The notes beneath the pieces were generated by a model, which searched no databases, was not told the origin of the DNA, and worked only from the letters and a program-made list of their open reading frames with translations. Positions 62,958 to 64,000 of a stretch of 64,000 nt of DNA are shown here, in pieces. This DNA comes from Billgrantia azerbaijanica (GTDB lineage Bacteria; Pseudomonadota; Gammaproteobacteria; Pseudomonadales; Halomonadaceae). Location of the stretch: positions 124,001 to 188,000 of the forward strand of contig SBLD01000002.1 in NCBI GenBank assembly GCA_004551485.1, given 5' to 3'. The position numbers and the translations under genes are program-made. Positions within the stretch are counted from its first letter, which is position 1. Each line of letters begins with the position of its first letter.

Positions 62958-62978
62958 GGCCTGCTTGGGTCGGGGAGG

Positions 62979-63007
62979 CGACGCCTCCGGCAGGGCCGGA
63001 GGCGTCG
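62979..63007 (-). terminator. Hairpin downstream of prc
   Basis: A perfect 13-bp stem (CGACGCCTCCGGC with its complement) with a 3-base loop begins five bases after the prc stop. No T-run follows. Confidence 0.6.
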
Positions 63008-63012
63008 TCGGT

Positions 63013-64000
63013 TCAGGGCCGGCTGGCGAGGCGCCGCTGGGACAGTTCCGCGTAGTCGGTGAGAATCTCGGCGGCTTCCAGCACCTGGGCGCGGTCGACG
63101 GGTTGATCGCGCTCGTCGTCGTTCTCCGCGCCCGCTTCGCCGCGGGCGTCGCTCCACTCTTCCAGCGGCTCGAGACCCAGGGCCTGGCGGCGCTGATTCT
63201 CCAGGGCGAGTTGCTCGGTTTCCTGCTCCTCCACCTCGCGCTGGCGCTGGTCGCGGTCGAGGCTCACGCTGGTGCGCTCCTCCTGCATGCGTTGGGCGAG
63301 TTCGGCGCGCTTCTCGAGGTAGACGAAGTTGGGGTGCGTCTCGGCGCGCTCCTCGTGACGGGCACGCAGCGTGTCCAGGTACTGTGCGGGGTTACCGTAG
63401 GTGCGGTACTGCACCTTGCGCACGGTATCCCACTCCAGGGCGTTGTCGAGGCTGCTCTCGCCGATGCGCTCCGGGTCCACCAGGTTGGGGAAGTGGATGT
63501 CCGGCTCCACGCCGCGGTGCTGGGTGCTCTCCCCGGAGATGCGGTAGAACTTGGCGCGGGTCAGCTTGATCTGACCGTGGCTCAGGTCGCTCAGGGTCTG
63601 CACGGTGCCCTTGCCGAAGGTGGCGTTGCCCACCACCAGGCCACGACCGTAGTCCTGGATGGCGCCGGCGAAGATCTCCGAGGCGGAGGCGGACAGGCGG
63701 TTGACCAGTACCACCAGCGGGCCGTCGTAGACCGTGCCGGTTTCGGTGTCGCCGTAGAGGTTGATGCGCCCGCGCGCGTCGCGTACCTGCACGGTGGGGC
63801 CGCGGTCGATGAACAGCCCGAGCAGCGAATTGGCCTCCTGCAGGGCGCCGCCGCCGTTGTTGCGCAGGTCGAGCACGATGCCGTCGATGCCCTCGGCCTC
63901 GAGGCGCTCGATCTCGCGGGCCACGTCGCGGGTGGTGCTGCGATAGTCCGTCTCGCCGGCCTGCCAGGCGTCGAAGTCGACGTAGAAGGTGGGGACGGTG
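63013..64000 (-). CDS. prc: Tail-specific protease Prc (Ctp), 3' part
   Basis: The C-terminal 329 codons of a periplasmic C-terminal-processing protease; the frame is open at the window edge, so the N-terminal and PDZ parts lie outside. Visible: FYVDFDAWQAGETDYRSTTR, IVLDLRNNGGGALQEA, the catalytic serine in VNRLSASASEIFAGAI and lysine in GNATFGKGTVQTL, then the DUF3340-type tail (ESTQHRGVEPDIHFP, VYLEKRAELAQRMQ) with an acidic, Gln-rich end. It degrades proteins with non-polar C-termini and trims cell-wall enzymes. Confidence 0.93.
   Translation of the reverse strand, partial: TVPTFYVDFDAWQAGETDYRSTTRDVAREIERLEAEGIDGIVLDLRNNGGGALQEANSLLGLFIDRGPTVQVRDARGRINLYGDTETGTVYDGPLVVLVNRLSASASEIFAGAIQDYGRGLVVGNATFGKGTVQTLSDLSHGQIKLTRAKFYRISGESTQHRGVEPDIHFPNLVDPERIGESSLDNALEWDTVRKVQYRTYGNPAQYLDTLRARHEERAETHPNFVYLEKRAELAQRMQEERTSVSLDRDQRQREVEEQETEQLALENQRRQALGLEPLEEWSDARGEAGAENDDERDQPVDRAQVLEAAEILTDYAELSQRRLASRP

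Overview
The window is high-GC gammaproteobacterial chromosome, most likely from Halomonas or a close relative (Halomonadaceae). This rests on a canonical betI-betB-betA choline-to-glycine-betaine operon with an adjacent choline-binding protein, an FadE-type acyl-CoA dehydrogenase, a Prc protease and general codon use. No marker gene settles the species.

Layout. Positions 1-36430 form a cobalamin island. Positions 1-10355 hold a TonB-dependent receptor, a membrane-anchored periplasmic CobN-family protein, an ExbB/MotA-like protein, an ExbD-like DUF2149 protein, BtuF, BtuC, BtuD and CobB. Positions 10468-14949 hold two divergent units, each behind its own cobalamin riboswitch: a CbiM-like cobalt transporter (minus) and a second FecCD-type ABC importer (plus). 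Positions 15042-24747 are a riboswitch-controlled minus-strand operon: leader ORF, chlID, cobO, cobW, cobN, a 32-codon ORF and a cobC-cobA fusion. After nnrS, positions 26055-33881 are a second riboswitch-controlled minus-strand operon, cobG-H-I-J-L-E-M-F, with cobK inverted inside it. cobQ and bluB close the island. Together these cover most of the aerobic route from uroporphyrinogen III to adenosylcobyric acid plus the lower-ligand base. cobD/cbiB, cobP, cobV, cobU/cobT and cobR were not found here.

Positions 36822-62003 are ordinary accessory and core metabolism. They include a multipass transporter, a glycerophosphodiesterase, a quinone oxidoreductase, an RpiR-regulated acyl-CoA operon (hydratase, ADP-forming CoA ligase, hydratase), an SLC13 permease, PgpA and a small sulfur-handling region (ArsR-rhodanese, DsrE-like, MFS, cysteine desulfurase). 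Then come a methyltransferase, FadE, an EamA exporter, betIBA and a choline-binding protein. Positions 62046-62590 carry one tRNA-Met and three tRNA-Asn genes. The window ends in a 3' part of prc.

The most interesting system is at 1-9022. A chelatase-fold protein tethered in the periplasm is encoded with its own ExbB/ExbD-like proton-channel pair, between a B12-type outer-membrane receptor and a B12 importer. The second theme is regulatory. There are four cobalamin riboswitches in 22 kb. Two of them are copies of one cassette (promoter, aptamer, hairpin, short leader ORF), and several tiny ORFs overlap the stop and start codons of the cobalamin genes. Relics of lost genes are visible at 33229-33477 (FecCD permease), 36480-36614 (possible MerR regulator), 48799-48906 (possible sterol desaturase) and 62787-62957 (PAS protein).
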